A stretch of 64,000 nt of DNA from Amycolatopsis sp. CA-126428 (GTDB taxonomy: Bacteria; Actinomycetota; Actinomycetes; Mycobacteriales; Pseudonocardiaceae). Positions 13,466-21,636 of the stretch are shown one piece after another (the first letter of the stretch is position 1; every line of letters begins with the position of its first letter). The notes under the pieces are model-generated. The model was not told the origin of the DNA. It made no database searches and saw nothing but the letters and a program-made list of their open reading frames with translations. The DNA is taken from positions 104,345-168,344 of the forward strand of contig NZ_PPHF01000098.1 of assembly GCF_002904335.1 (NCBI RefSeq), in the 5' to 3' direction. Position numbers and translations under genes: made by a program.

Positions 13466-15805
13466 TCACGGGCCGACGTCGGCCTGGCCGGTGTCGTTCC
13501 CGTTCCCGGCTCTGGGAGGCCGGCCGTCGCGCCGGCCCCCACGGTTCTGTTGCTGCTGTTGGAACTGCTGAAGCTGTTGCTGGAACTGTTGTTGCTGCTG
13601 CTGGACCTGGTTGTCGCCCCGGCCGATGGTGAAGCGCTGGTCCGGCTGCTGCTGGGGCAACTGCTGCTGTTGTTGCTGCTGCTGGAACTGAAGCTGGAGC
13701 TGGTCGTCCTGCGGCGCGGTGATCGCCTGGACGCGGTCGAAGCGCTCGGCCGGTTTCCCGGTCAGGTAGAGCTGCATGAACCGCTGCCACACCGGACCGG
13801 CCACGACGGACGGGGTCAGCGGCTGGCCGGTCGGCCCGCGCAGCGCCTTGTCGCCGTCGCCGCCCACCCAGACCGCGGCGGAGACCGAGGGCGTGTAACC
13901 CACCATCCACGTCTGCGAGTTCGTGTTCGCCGCGGACGCGGGTTCGTTGTCGCCGGGCGTGTGCTGCTGGGTGCCGGTCTTGCCCGCGCACTCGTGGCCG
14001 GGCGGGCAGGTCAGCCGCGAGAACGGGATCACCGGCGCCAGCGCGGCGGTCACGTTCCCGGCGATCTGCCGGCTCTTGCCGCGGTCGTTGTCCGCGAACG
14101 CGTCCGTCGCGCGCACGTCGGCCTCGTAGGCGGTTTCGCCCTGGGAGTTCGTCACCTTCTGCACGAAGTGGCGGCCGTGCTGGACACCGCCGGCGGCGAA
14201 GGTCGCGTACCCCGCGGCCATGTCCGCCGGCGTGACCGCGGTCTGGCCGCCGCCGATGGAGATGTTGTTGTCCCCGGTGAACAGCACGCTGCGGCCGCCG
14301 GTGTCCTTCGTGCGGATGCCCGCCTCCTGCGCGGCTTCGGCCACCCCGCCCGGCTTGGTCACGTTGAGCACCATGTCGTAGAAGACGGTGTTGGTGGACC
14401 GCTGCATCGCCTCGGCCACCGTGCACTGCTCGGAGCAGCTGCTGCTGGTGCCGGCGTTGCGCACCGGCAGCGGCACGTCGGGGAACGTCCGCGGCGAGCG
14501 GCCGTCGAACACCGCGTTCAGCCCGCGGCCGCCCTTGAGGAACGCCGTGAGGTCGAACGGCTTCATCGACGACCCGGGGTTGTGCGCTTCGTCCGCCCAG
14601 TCGCGGCCGGCCTGGTCCTCGCCGTTCGGGCCCTTCACGATCGGCGCCCCGCCGTAGTAGGCGAGCACGCCGCCGGACTTCGGGTCGACGGCGACCAGCG
14701 CGTCGAGGATGCGGTCGTCGGTCTGCCCGGCCATCCCCTCGGCCACCGCCTTTTCGGCGGCTTCCTGCGCCTTGGAGTCGATCGTCGTGAACACCTGGAA
14801 CCCGCCCGCGTAGTACTTCTCCTCCGGGATCCCCGCCGCGGCCAGCTCGGCCTTGACCTGCTTCTTGACGAACGGGTTGAGCTTGGTCCCCGGCCGCGAT
14901 TCGACGAGCGGCACCGGTGCCGGGAACTTCGCGGCCTTCCGGTCGGCGGCGGTGAGGTACCCGTTGCGCTGCATGCGGTCCAGGGCCGTGCCCCACCGGT
15001 CACGGGCGACCGTCGCGTTCTCCGAACGGCCCGGCTGCTGGATCAGCCCGGCGAGCAACGCGGCCTCGGAGTAGTTCAGCTGGGCCGCGTCCTTGCCGAA
15101 GTACGCCTGCGCCGCCGCCTGGATGCCGTACGCGCCGCGGCCGAAGTAGATGGTGTTGAGGTAGGCGGTGATGATGTCCGCCTTCTGGTAGGTCTGGTTC
15201 ATCTTGAACGACTTCGCGAGCTCGACCCATTTGCGGGTCAACGTCGGCGAGTCGTCGCCGGTGGCCTTCTTGATGTACTGCTGCGAAATCGTCGAGCCGC
15301 CCCCGGACCCGCCGGTGGCTTGGTTGAAGGCGGCCCGCGCGATACCGGAGAGGTCGAAGCCGGAGTTGGTCTCGAAGGACGCGTCCTCGGTCGCGATCAC
15401 GGCCTTCTTGACGACGTCCGGGATCTGGGCCGGGTCGAGGATCTGCCGGTTCCCGCCGGCGGGCACGTCCTTGCCCATCTCGGTGCCGTCGGCGTAGAGG
15501 TAGGTGACCGCCTGGCCCTGCGACTGCGCGACCTTGTCCGGTGAAGGCACGTCGACGGCGAAGTACGTGATCACGAAGGCGACCGCGGGCACGAGGAAGA
15601 ACAGCCCGGACAAGACGTACAGCACCCGGCGCACCGTCTTCCAGCGGCGGTGGCGCCGGTCCGGTAGGGGGTTCGGGGTGACGTCGGCGGCGAGCTCGTC
15701 CGGTGCGTCCGGTGCGTCCGGCCGCGGGAGCGGCCGGCGTGGCTGGTAGCGACCACGCGGAACCGGCCTCCGGCCGGACCTCGAGCGATTTCGGTCGGTG
15801 TACAC
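13466..15805 (-). CDS. class A penicillin-binding protein with glutamine-rich tail
   Basis: 779 residues. A basic cytosolic leader (1-60) and one membrane segment (61-83) precede the GT51 glycosyltransferase (IATEDASFE, catalytic E140) and a transpeptidase with SSMK (S412), STN (in QRSTNTVFY) and KTGTQQ. It polymerises and cross-links peptidoglycan. The last 90 residues contain more than 30 glutamines in runs of up to eight, encoded by CAG/CAA triplets; such a tail is unusual for a PBP. I chose the GTG at 15805 because GGAGG lies 7 nt upstream; an in-frame start at 15967 runs back through the upstream terminator. It is a paralogue of the next PBP (15930-18599), about 60% similar by eye, so a tandem duplication. 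Confidence 0.93.
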   Translation of the reverse strand: MYTDRNRSRSGRRPVPRGRYQPRRPLPRPDAPDAPDELAADVTPNPLPDRRHRRWKTVRRVLYVLSGLFFLVPAVAFVITYFAVDVPSPDKVAQSQGQAVTYLYADGTEMGKDVPAGGNRQILDPAQIPDVVKKAVIATEDASFETNSGFDLSGIARAAFNQATGGSGGGSTISQQYIKKATGDDSPTLTRKWVELAKSFKMNQTYQKADIITAYLNTIYFGRGAYGIQAAAQAYFGKDAAQLNYSEAALLAGLIQQPGRSENATVARDRWGTALDRMQRNGYLTAADRKAAKFPAPVPLVESRPGTKLNPFVKKQVKAELAAAGIPEEKYYAGGFQVFTTIDSKAQEAAEKAVAEGMAGQTDDRILDALVAVDPKSGGVLAYYGGAPIVKGPNGEDQAGRDWADEAHNPGSSMKPFDLTAFLKGGRGLNAVFDGRSPRTFPDVPLPVRNAGTSSSCSEQCTVAEAMQRSTNTVFYDMVLNVTKPGGVAEAAQEAGIRTKDTGGRSVLFTGDNNISIGGGQTAVTPADMAAGYATFAAGGVQHGRHFVQKVTNSQGETAYEADVRATDAFADNDRGKSRQIAGNVTAALAPVIPFSRLTCPPGHECAGKTGTQQHTPGDNEPASAANTNSQTWMVGYTPSVSAAVWVGGDGDKALRGPTGQPLTPSVVAGPVWQRFMQLYLTGKPAERFDRVQAITAPQDDQLQLQFQQQQQQQQLPQQQPDQRFTIGRGDNQVQQQQQQFQQQLQQFQQQQQNRGGRRDGRPPRAGNGNDTGQADVGP
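13545..13700. repeat. CTG/TTG triplet-rich tract encoding polyglutamine
   Basis: Read on the plus strand this is a nearly continuous run of CTG and TTG triplets; on the coding strand it is CAG/CAA, giving the Gln-rich tail of the PBP. Such tracts can change length by slippage. Confidence 0.7.
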
Positions 15806-15891
15806 GGGCTGTCCTCCGGTACGCCGGTGGGCTGCGGGCGCAGGCCCCTCGACACTCCACACGGACCACGGACGGCGGTGGTTCACCAAAA

Positions 15892-15925
15892 CGAAGGCCC
15901 CGCACCGAAACAGTGCGAGGCCTTC
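15892..15925 (-). terminator. intrinsic terminator after the first PBP
   Basis: A 14-bp stem with one mismatch (CGAAGGCC...GGCCTTCG) and a 7-nt loop is followed on the minus strand by TTTT. It lies 5 bp past the stop at 15930, so the two PBP genes are probably separate transcripts. Confidence 0.82.
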
Positions 15926-15929
15926 GAGG

Positions 15930-18599
15930 TCATCCTTCCGAACCCGGTGGTCTGCCGAGCCCGTCACCGCCGCCGGGCAGCGACGGGGTGGTCGGGCCCG
16001 GCCGACCCCGAGTCCTGGACGTCGAGGTCTCGGTTTCGGTGGGGGTCTCGGTCGGCGTCGGGCTCGGCGTCGAGGTCGGCGTCTCCGTCGGCGTCGCCGT
16101 CTCCGAAGGCTTCGGCGGCGTCGTGGTCACCTCGTTGACGTCCTTGCCGAGCGGCTCGACCTTGTCGAACTTCTCCGCCGGCTTGCCCTTGAGGTAGAGG
16201 TTCAGGAAGTTCGCCCAGGTCGGGCCGGCGATCGTCGAACCGAAGATCGGCTTGCCCTTCGCGTCGTGCAGCGGCTGGTTGCCGTCGCCGCCGACCCACA
16301 CCGCCGCGGACACCGACGGGGTGTAGCCCACCATCCAGGTCTGGGCGTTGAGGTTGTTGTACGAGGCGGGGTCGCCCTCCTTGGGCGAGTACTGCTGCGT
16401 ACCGGTCTTGCCGGCGCACTCGTGGCCGGTCGGGCACTTCAGGCTCGAATGCCCGATGACCGGCTTCAGCGCTTCGGTGACGTTGCCGGCGATCTGCTGG
16501 CTCTTCGCCGCGTCGTTGTCGAACGCCGGGTTGGACTTGATGTTGTTCTCGTCGAACTCCACCTCGTCCTGTCCGTTCGTCAGCTTCGAGACGAAGTGCT
16601 GCTCGTGGTAAACGCCGCCGCTGGCGAACGACGCGTACGCCGAAGCCATGTCCCTGGGGGCCACCTGGGTCTTACCACCGCCGAGCGAGATGTTGTTGTC
16701 TCCGTCGAACAGCGTGGCGGTGCCACCTTCGTCGGTCGTCCGGACACCGGCCTGCTTCGCCGCCGTCACGACCCCCTTCGGTTTCACCTTGTTGAACACC
16801 ATGTCGTAGAACACGGTGTTCGCCGAAATCTCCATCGCCCGCGCGACCGTGCACTGCGGACCGCAGCTTTCGTTATCGCCCGCGTTGCGGACCGGCTTGG
16901 CGACCCCGGGGAACTTGCGGTTGTCCGAGCCGTCGAAGATGTCGCCGAGGCCGCCGCCCATCTTGAGGAACCCGGTCAGGTCGAACGGCTTCATCGACGA
17001 GCCCGGGTTGCGGGCCTGGTTCGCCCGGTCCTGGCCGATCGCGTCCTGCCCGTCCTTGTCCTTGACGGTTTCCGGGCCGTAGTTGTAGGCGAGGATCCCG
17101 CCGGTCTTCGGGTCCACGGCCACGAGCGCGGCGAGCAGCTTCTCGTCCGTCTGGCCCTTCATGCCCTGCTGGACGGCCTGGTCCGCCGCGTCCTGCGCCG
17201 CCGGGTCGATCGTGGTGTAGATCTTGGCGCCGGTGGCGAACAGCTTGGTCTCGTCGTAGCCCTTCGCTCCCAGCTCTTCCTTGATCCGCTGCTGGAGCTG
17301 GTAGGTCATCTTCCCCGAGTCCTGCTCCTTGTTGGCGTTCTTCGGGATCGGCGTGGGGAACTGCGCCGCCGTGCGCTCATCCGCGCGCAGCCACTTGTTG
17401 GCCACCATCTGGTCCATCACGTACGTCCACCGGCGCTGGGCGTAGTCCTGGTTCTCCGATTTGCTCGGTCCCTGGATCAGGCCGGCCAGCAGCGCGGCTT
17501 CCGACGCGCTGAGGTCCTTGGCGTCCTTGTTGAAGTAGGACTTCGCGGCGGCCTGGATGCCGTTCGCCCCGCGGCCGAAGTACACGATGTTCAGGTACCC
17601 CGTGATGATCTCTTCTTTGGACTGCTGGTTGTTCATCTTGAACGACTTGGCCAGCTCGGTCCACTTGCGGGTCAGCGTCGGGGCGTCGTTCTCCGTGGCC
17701 TTCTTGATGTACTGCTGGGAGATGGTCGACCCACCGCCCTGGCCGCCGGTGGCCTGGTTGAACACCGCGCGGAGGATGCCGGTGACGTCGAAGCCGGAGT
17801 TGGTCTCGAACGTCGCGTCCTCGGCCGAGTACACGGCGTGCTTGACGACGTCGGGGATCTCGCCCGGCTTGAGCAGCTGGCGGTTGCCGCTCTTGGGTAC
17901 TTCCTTGCCCATCACCGTCTTGCCGTCGGCGTAGTAGTAGGTGATCGGCTGGCTCTGCAGGGCCGCGACGCTCTCCGCCGTGGGCACGTCGACCATGAAG
18001 TAGGTGATCACGAACGCGATCGCGGGAACGACGAAGAAGACGCCGACACAGGCGTAGGCGACCCGGCGGATGATCTTCCAGCGGCGCTTCTTCCGCTGCG
18101 CCGGCGTGAGGACCTTGCGGCCCTTCTCGTCGAGCTCCTGCTGGGGCTCGACGTCGTCGGCGAACTCGTCGAACCGGTCGTCGTCGTACGGCTCGTAGCC
18201 GTCTTCGGTCCCGTTGTGCGCGTGGTGGGTGATGAGATCCGGCTCACGCTCGGGTTCCGGCTCCGGACGACGGCCGCCGGGCGGGGGCTGCCGGAAGCCC
18301 TGCGGCGGCGAGCCGGGGGGCTGACCGGGACGGCGACCGCCGGACGGGGGCGGCTGGCGCCGGCCGCCGGCCGCACCGCTCTGGCCGCCGGGCGCCTGCG
18401 GGCGTCGTGGCTGCTCACCGGGCCACTGCCGGCCACCTTCGTCGCCGGCGGGCCAGGACGGCCCGGCGTTGCCTCGAGGCGGGGTGGCGCGCCGGGGCGA
18501 CTCACCGGGCCACGCGGGGCCCGCGTCTTCACCCGGCCACTGGCCGCGGCGGGGTGCGTCTGGCTCCTGGTTCGGCCAGGAGCGGTTGTCGTCGGTCAC
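15930..18599 (-). CDS. class A penicillin-binding protein (PonA1-like)
   Basis: 889 residues. A long cytosolic N-terminus (1-178) contains WPGE-type repeats (QWPGED, AWPGES, QWPGEQ) and an acidic block before the membrane segment at 180-203. The GT51 domain has YSAEDATFE (E260), and the transpeptidase has SSMK (S534), SAN (in ISANTVFY) and KTGTQQ. The C-terminus is a Thr/Pro/Glu-rich tail (TPTETPTSTPSP). It builds peptidoglycan during growth. The position beside DUF5318 and near ino1 matches ponA1 (Rv0050) of M. tuberculosis, so it is likely the orthologue. GTG start at 18599 with GGGAGG 7 nt upstream. It follows DUF5318 by 67 bp in the same direction. Confidence 0.94.
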   Translation of the reverse strand: MTDDNRSWPNQEPDAPRRGQWPGEDAGPAWPGESPRRATPPRGNAGPSWPAGDEGGRQWPGEQPRRPQAPGGQSGAAGGRRQPPPSGGRRPGQPPGSPPQGFRQPPPGGRRPEPEPEREPDLITHHAHNGTEDGYEPYDDDRFDEFADDVEPQQELDEKGRKVLTPAQRKKRRWKIIRRVAYACVGVFFVVPAIAFVITYFMVDVPTAESVAALQSQPITYYYADGKTVMGKEVPKSGNRQLLKPGEIPDVVKHAVYSAEDATFETNSGFDVTGILRAVFNQATGGQGGGSTISQQYIKKATENDAPTLTRKWTELAKSFKMNNQQSKEEIITGYLNIVYFGRGANGIQAAAKSYFNKDAKDLSASEAALLAGLIQGPSKSENQDYAQRRWTYVMDQMVANKWLRADERTAAQFPTPIPKNANKEQDSGKMTYQLQQRIKEELGAKGYDETKLFATGAKIYTTIDPAAQDAADQAVQQGMKGQTDEKLLAALVAVDPKTGGILAYNYGPETVKDKDGQDAIGQDRANQARNPGSSMKPFDLTGFLKMGGGLGDIFDGSDNRKFPGVAKPVRNAGDNESCGPQCTVARAMEISANTVFYDMVFNKVKPKGVVTAAKQAGVRTTDEGGTATLFDGDNNISLGGGKTQVAPRDMASAYASFASGGVYHEQHFVSKLTNGQDEVEFDENNIKSNPAFDNDAAKSQQIAGNVTEALKPVIGHSSLKCPTGHECAGKTGTQQYSPKEGDPASYNNLNAQTWMVGYTPSVSAAVWVGGDGNQPLHDAKGKPIFGSTIAGPTWANFLNLYLKGKPAEKFDKVEPLGKDVNEVTTTPPKPSETATPTETPTSTPSPTPTETPTETETSTSRTRGRPGPTTPSLPGGGDGLGRPPGSEG

Positions 18600-18666
18600 G
18601 GATGGGCCTCCCGGATCAGTACCCGCAGGGGCACTGACCTGCGTGTTGCGATGGTCGTACGGTGGC

Positions 18667-19062
18667 TCACCGGCGTGCGGTCCTTCGTGGATCCGCCGGT
18701 TCCCCTGTGCCCAGGACGTATGACCGGACCAAGTGGTTCCAGTGGCACGCCCGGCACACTTCGACGTCGTACACGGTGAACTCGGCGAACGAGCCCGCCA
18801 TCCTGGCCAGCTCTTCGGGGTTCCGGGCCGAGCCCGCGACGTGCTTGAGTTCGTCGCCGTAGACCCAGGACACCAGGGTCAGCGGCTCCTGGCGGCAGAT
18901 CGGGCAGGGGAGATCACCGTCCCGGCCGTGGAACTTCGCCGCCCGCAGCAGGTACGGGCTCGCGTCGCAGGCTTCGTGGCTGCCGACGCGCCCGGAGCGG
19001 ACTTCGGCCAGCAGCGCACGGCGCTGCAGCGCGTAGTCCACGACCTGCCGCTGGTTAATCAC
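18667..19062 (-). CDS. DUF5318 family protein
   Basis: 131 residues, function unknown. INQRQVVDYALQRRALLAEV starts the protein, followed by VCDASPYLLRAAKFHG-type sequence (here ACDASPYLLRAAKFHGRD), then paired CPIC and CRAC motifs about 54 residues apart that may bind one zinc. LTLVSWVYGDELKH and WNHLVRSYVLG are also family hallmarks. It matches Rv0049 of M. tuberculosis in sequence as I remember it and in position beside ponA1. GTG start at 19062 with TACTCT 6 nt upstream and no ribosome-binding site, so leaderless. Its constant place upstream of a PBP suggests a link to cell-wall growth, but this is inference. Confidence 0.88.
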   Translation of the reverse strand: MINQRQVVDYALQRRALLAEVRSGRVGSHEACDASPYLLRAAKFHGRDGDLPCPICRQEPLTLVSWVYGDELKHVAGSARNPEELARMAGSFAEFTVYDVEVCRACHWNHLVRSYVLGTGEPADPRRTARR

Positions 19063-19068
19063 GAGAAC

Positions 19069-19074
19069 AGAGTA
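19069..19074 (-). promoter_or_regulatory. -10 element of leaderless DUF5318 gene
   Basis: TACTCT (minus strand) lies 6 nt before the GTG at 19062, with no Shine-Dalgarno sequence. Confidence 0.6.
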
Positions 19075-19214
19075 CGGGCTCTTCCTGTGGCGTCCACGCC
19101 CCCTAGCGCCGCCAAGCCCGGGACCGGCCCGGACACGCCGGACGTTCGATAACTCTCCGGTGAATTTCGTCCCCGATGGGTGGTGGGGGAGGTTAGCTTC
19201 GCCACTTCGATGTA

Positions 19215-19229
19215 TCGGCGCGATATAGT
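19215..19229 (+). promoter_or_regulatory. palindrome and -10-like element upstream of padR
   Basis: TATCG-GCG-CGATA is a perfect short inverted repeat that runs into TATAGT (19224-19229), a good -10. A PadR dimer could bind here and block its own promoter. Inference from position only. Confidence 0.4.
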
Positions 19230-19306
19230 GGCTGAGTAGGTTGGATCGAGGCGCTCGTTCGGAGCAACGCGGGTGGTCTCGGTTTGTTCCCGGAAGGGGG
19301 TGCGGT

Positions 19307-19852
19307 GTGCTGGAGTTCGCGATCCTCGGTCTTCTGCATGAAGCGCCCATGCACGGGTACGTGCTGCGCAAGCGGCTGAACGAGACGCTCGGCACGTTCC
19401 GGACGTTCTCCTACGGCTCGCTGTACCCGACCCTGCGGAAGCTGCTGCGGGCCGGGTACCTGGTCGAAGAGCTGGACGAGGCCGACGACCGGGCGTGGTC
19501 CCGGCGCGGACGGCGCGTCTACAAGCTCACCGCGGAGGGCAAGGAGCGCTTCGGTGAGCTGCTCGGCGACGCCGGGCCGCAGACCTGGGACGACGAAGGT
19601 TTCGGCGTCCACCTGGCCTTCTTCTCGCGGACCCCGGCCGACGTGCGGATGCGGATCCTCGAGGGCCGCCGCCGCCGCGTCGAAGAACGCCGTGAGGGCA
19701 TGCGGGCGGCGCTGGCCAGGGCCGAGGAGAAGATCGATCGCTATACCCGCGAGCTGCACCGGCTGGGGCTGGAGACCAGCGAGCGGGAGGTGCGCTGGCT
19801 CAACGAGCTGATCGCGCACGAACAAGCCGAACGGCAGGGTCCGGATACCTGA
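19307..19852 (+). CDS. PadR-family transcriptional regulator
   Basis: 181 residues. The N-terminal winged helix is typical PadR: LEFAILGLLHEAPMHGYVLR, then YGSLYPTLRKLLRAGYL, and RRVYKLTAEGKERF. The C-terminal part is a long helical dimerisation arm (about 105-170). The ligand is unknown. I chose the GTG at 19307 because AAGGGGG precedes it and the HTH begins immediately; an earlier in-frame ATG (19241) adds 22 unrelated residues. Its place directly upstream of ino1 matches Rv0047c/Rv0046c of M. tuberculosis, so it may control ino1 (73 bp downstream, same strand). Confidence 0.9.
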   Translation: MLEFAILGLLHEAPMHGYVLRKRLNETLGTFRTFSYGSLYPTLRKLLRAGYLVEELDEADDRAWSRRGRRVYKLTAEGKERFGELLGDAGPQTWDDEGFGVHLAFFSRTPADVRMRILEGRRRRVEERREGMRAALARAEEKIDRYTRELHRLGLETSEREVRWLNELIAHEQAERQGPDT

Positions 19853-19925
19853 GCCGCCCGGCCCGGGCCGCAGCGTAGCGGCACCAGACCTACTGAAACG
19901 ATTACGGATTGAAGGAGAAACCCCC

Positions 19926-21014
19926 ATGGGCGAGAACCGCCGCGTACGGGTAACCATCGTGGGCGTCGGCAACTGCGCGGCGTCGCTGGTCCAGGGTGTC
20001 CAGTACTACCGCGACGCGGACCCGGCCACCCGCGTCCCCGGTCTGATGCACGTCGACTTCGGCGGCTACCACGTCCGCGACATCGAGTTCGTCGCCGCGT
20101 TCGACGTGGACGCCAAGAAGGTCAGCCGCGACCTGTCCGAGGCGATCTTCGCCTCCGAGAACAACACCATCAAGATCGCCGACGTGCCGCCGCTCGGCGT
20201 CACCGTGCAGCGCGGCCACACCCACGACGGCCTCGGCCGCTTCTACCGCGAGACGATCGAGGAGTCCGACGAGACCCCGGTCGACATCGTCGCCGCGCTG
20301 CGCGAGGCGCAGGCCGACGTGCTCGTGTCGTATCTGCCGGTGGGCTCCGAGGTGGCGGACAAGTTCTACGCCCAGGCCGCGATCGACGCCGGGGTGGCGT
20401 TCGTCAACGCGCTGCCGGTGTTCATCGCCTCCGACCCGGAGTGGGCCAAAAAGTTCGAAGACGCCGGTGTCCCGATCGTCGGTGACGACATCAAGTCCCA
20501 GGTCGGCGCCACCATCACGCACCGCGTGCTGGCGAAGCTGTTCGAGGACCGCGGCGTCCAGCTCGACCGGACGATGCAGCTCAACGTGGGCGGGAACATG
20601 GACTTCCTGAACATGAAGGAGCTCGAGCGGCTCGAGTCGAAGAAGATCTCGAAGACCCAGTCCGTCACGTCGCAGGTCGACCGCGACCTCGGCAAGGGCA
20701 ACGTCCACATCGGGCCGTCGGACTACGTGCAGTGGCTCGACGACCGCAAGTGGGCCTACGTCCGGCTCGAGGGCCGCGCGTTCGGCGACGTGCCGCTGAA
20801 CCTGGAGTACAAGCTCGAGGTGTGGGACTCGCCGAACTCGGCGGGCATCATCATCGACGCCGTCCGCGCCGCGAAGATCGCGCTCGACCGCGGCATCGGC
20901 GGCCCGATCCTGTCGGCCTCCTCCTACTTCATGAAGTCGCCGCCGGAGCAGTACGACGACGCGACCGCCCGTGACGCCGTGGAGAAGTTCATCCGCGGCG
21001 AGGTGGAGCGGTAG
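19926..21014 (+). CDS. ino1: inositol-3-phosphate synthase
   Basis: 362 residues. It converts glucose-6-phosphate to 1L-myo-inositol-3-phosphate with NAD, feeding phosphatidylinositol, lipoarabinomannan-type glycolipids and mycothiol in actinobacteria. The NAD site starts VTIVGVGNCAASLVQG; other conserved stretches are NALPVFIASDPEW, GDDIKSQVGATITHR and LNVGGNMDFLNM, with catalytic lysines expected in the KSQ region. The actinobacterial form is shorter than the eukaryotic one, as here. AAGGAG lies 8 nt before the ATG. It is downstream of padR and followed by a hairpin terminator. Confidence 0.96.
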   Translation: MGENRRVRVTIVGVGNCAASLVQGVQYYRDADPATRVPGLMHVDFGGYHVRDIEFVAAFDVDAKKVSRDLSEAIFASENNTIKIADVPPLGVTVQRGHTHDGLGRFYRETIEESDETPVDIVAALREAQADVLVSYLPVGSEVADKFYAQAAIDAGVAFVNALPVFIASDPEWAKKFEDAGVPIVGDDIKSQVGATITHRVLAKLFEDRGVQLDRTMQLNVGGNMDFLNMKELERLESKKISKTQSVTSQVDRDLGKGNVHIGPSDYVQWLDDRKWAYVRLEGRAFGDVPLNLEYKLEVWDSPNSAGIIIDAVRAAKIALDRGIGGPILSASSYFMKSPPEQYDDATARDAVEKFIRGEVER

Positions 21015-21026
21015 AGCTGATCTTCG

Positions 21027-21058
21027 GAGGAGGCCGTCACCGCTGGTGGCGGCCTTCT
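21027..21058 (+). terminator. terminator after ino1
   Basis: GGCCGTCACC and GGTGGCGGCC form a 10-bp stem with a 3-nt loop and one wobble pair, followed by TTCTTC. It lies 13 bp past the ino1 stop. Confidence 0.65.
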
Positions 21059-21105
21059 TCGCGTGGTGCACTAAACCGGTGGGGCGGGGTGGGCGTTGGC
21101 GTGGT

Positions 21106-21636
21106 GTGAGTGCGAGTGTGGGCGAAAGCGCGCCGGGGGACCTGGGCGCGCCGACCTTCCACGACCTCTTCCGCGAGCACTTCGGCCAGATGACCCGGCT
21201 GGCCCACCTGCTCGGCGCGGACGACGCGGAGAACGTGGCGCAGGAGGCTTTCGTCAAGCTCCACCAGCGCTGGGACTCCCTGACCGACCACTCCCGGGTG
21301 GCCGGCTACCTCCGCACGATCGTGGTGAACATGTCGCGCTCGCGGACCCGGCACCTGCGCGTCGTCCGGCGGACCCCGCAGGAACGGCCGCCGGACGAGC
21401 TGTCGGCCGAGGTCAGGGCGGTGGCGAACTGGGAGCACCAGCGGCTGCGCGCGGTGCTGGTGCGGCTGTCCCGGCGACAGCGCGAGGTGCTGGTGCTCCG
21501 CTATTGGCTGGACCTCAGCACGGCGGCCATCGCGGAGACCCTGGGCATCTCCCCGGGCACGGTCAAGGCGACGACGCACCACGCGATGGAGAATCTGCGC
21601 AAGCACCTGGGGGACGACCTGGGAGGTGAGCGATGA
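21106..21636 (+). CDS. ECF sigma factor (SigE-like family)
   Basis: 176 residues. Region 2 spans FHDLFREHFGQMTRLAHLLG to AGYLRTIVVNMSRSRTRH, with the core-binding DDAENVAQEAFVKLH. Region 4 contains LSRRQREVLVLRYWLDLSTA and the helix-turn-helix AETLGISPGTVKATTHHAM. This is the small ECF type common in actinomycetes. The start is uncertain: GTG at 21106 gives a short leader before region 2, and no ribosome-binding site is clear for any candidate. Its stop overlaps the next gene's ATG (ATGA), so the two are coupled and the partner may hold the sigma factor at the membrane. Confidence 0.88.
   Translation: MSASVGESAPGDLGAPTFHDLFREHFGQMTRLAHLLGADDAENVAQEAFVKLHQRWDSLTDHSRVAGYLRTIVVNMSRSRTRHLRVVRRTPQERPPDELSAEVRAVANWEHQRLRAVLVRLSRRQREVLVLRYWLDLSTAAIAETLGISPGTVKATTHHAMENLRKHLGDDLGGER

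Noticed and set aside
13545..13700. CRISPR or tandem repeat array
   Set aside because: The triplets are in frame with the PBP and encode its Gln tail; no spacer/repeat structure.
13550..15544. 664-residue open frame on the plus strand opposite a PBP gene
   Set aside because: Leu/Val/Arg-rich shadow of a high-GC gene on the other strand, with no recognisable domain. The PBP frame has all family motifs.
15798..18779. 993-residue open frame opposite the second PBP
   Set aside because: Antisense shadow; low-complexity Arg/Val/Gly composition and no start with a ribosome-binding site.
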